Made by a program: the position numbers and the translations under genes. 64,000 nt of DNA from Gramella sp. AN32 (lineage in GTDB: Bacteria > Bacteroidota > Bacteroidia > Flavobacteriales > Flavobacteriaceae). The stretch's first letter is position 1, and the number at the start of each line of letters is the position of its first letter. Where the stretch lies: NCBI RefSeq assembly GCF_023718305.1, contig NZ_QEYO01000008.1:124001-188000 (forward strand), given 5' to 3'. The notes under the pieces are model-generated. The model worked only from the letters and a program-made list of their open reading frames with translations, made no database searches and was not told the origin of the DNA. This document shows positions 63,942-64,000 of the stretch, piece after piece.

Positions 63942-64000
63942 ACCCTGAAACCAGTTCAGGGTAAAAATGCTGGTTTTTAGAATTGTCATCATGCTGAACT
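63942..64000. repeat. Intergenic hairpin and dispersed-type repeat, cut by window edge
   Basis: ACCCTGAA / TTCAGGGT (63942-63949, 63955-63962) form a perfect 8-bp stem; the last 16 bases GTCATCATGCTGAACT look like the beginning of another common flavobacterial intergenic repeat. The rest of 63809-64000 shows no gene. Confidence 0.5.

Overview
The window reads as a chromosome segment of a marine-type member of the Flavobacteriaceae (Bacteroidota), close in flavour to Gramella/Salegentibacter/Zunongwangia. The support is low GC, A-rich leaders without clear Shine-Dalgarno sites, several promoters with the Bacteroidota -7 motif TAnnTTTG, many lipoproteins with a Cys after a short hydrophobic segment, a SusC/SusD pair, cytophagalysin-type protease, 2TM-domain kinase and YtxH/PRC-barrel stress proteins. 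No tRNA, rRNA, CRISPR, prophage or transposase was found.

Layout. (1) 1-10.1 kb: the 3' end of purL, then a fatty-acid degradation block: acyl-CoA synthetase, then a MarR regulator with a perfect palindromic operator and fadN-fadA-fadE. Each of the two gaps in that operon is filled by a small four-helix-bundle (23S rRNA intervening-sequence type) gene bracketed by its own inverted repeats. (2) 10.3-21 kb: secreted M43 protease, MscS channel, GH15 glycosidase divergent from a trehalose-phosphate synthase/phosphatase fusion, YtxH protein, M28 peptidase, an orphan secreted protein, and a PRC-barrel pair; this looks like an osmotic/envelope stress neighbourhood. (3) 21-27 kb: a large BNR/VPS10-like propeller protein, then a phosphatidate phosphatase (App1) divergent from a diacylglycerol kinase. 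(4) 26.4-46.2 kb, all on the minus strand: GMC oxidoreductase + gluconate-dehydrogenase-type subunit 3; SusC-SusD ending in a strong terminator; then, from its own promoter, three tandem ~1100-residue lipoproteins (two seven-repeat FG-GAP propellers around an ASPIC/UnbV domain), a vanadium-haloperoxidase-type lipoprotein and a membrane protein. (5) 46.3-51.8 kb, plus strand: two sugar isomerase/epimerase proteins, an NHS-type transporter, a Gfo/Idh/MocA oxidoreductase and a DUF1080 lipoprotein. Together with the GMC pair this resembles a 3-keto-glycoside pathway. (6) 52-64 kb: alpha/beta hydrolase-OsmC fusion, CuZn superoxide dismutase, two ECF sigma/partner pairs, a LytS/LytR-type two-component system with 2TM proteins and an unlisted 50-codon gene, hemerythrin, NDH-2, an acyltransferase, a NUDIX CoA pyrophosphatase and a cyclophilin lipoprotein whose start codon overlaps the NUDIX start head to head.

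The best candidates for something undescribed are the two inverted-repeat-bracketed four-helix cassettes placed exactly after the stop codons of fadN and fadA, and the CAZyme-free SusCD / triple double-propeller / haloperoxidase locus next to the keto-sugar genes. All functional statements are from reading the sequence; no database search was run.
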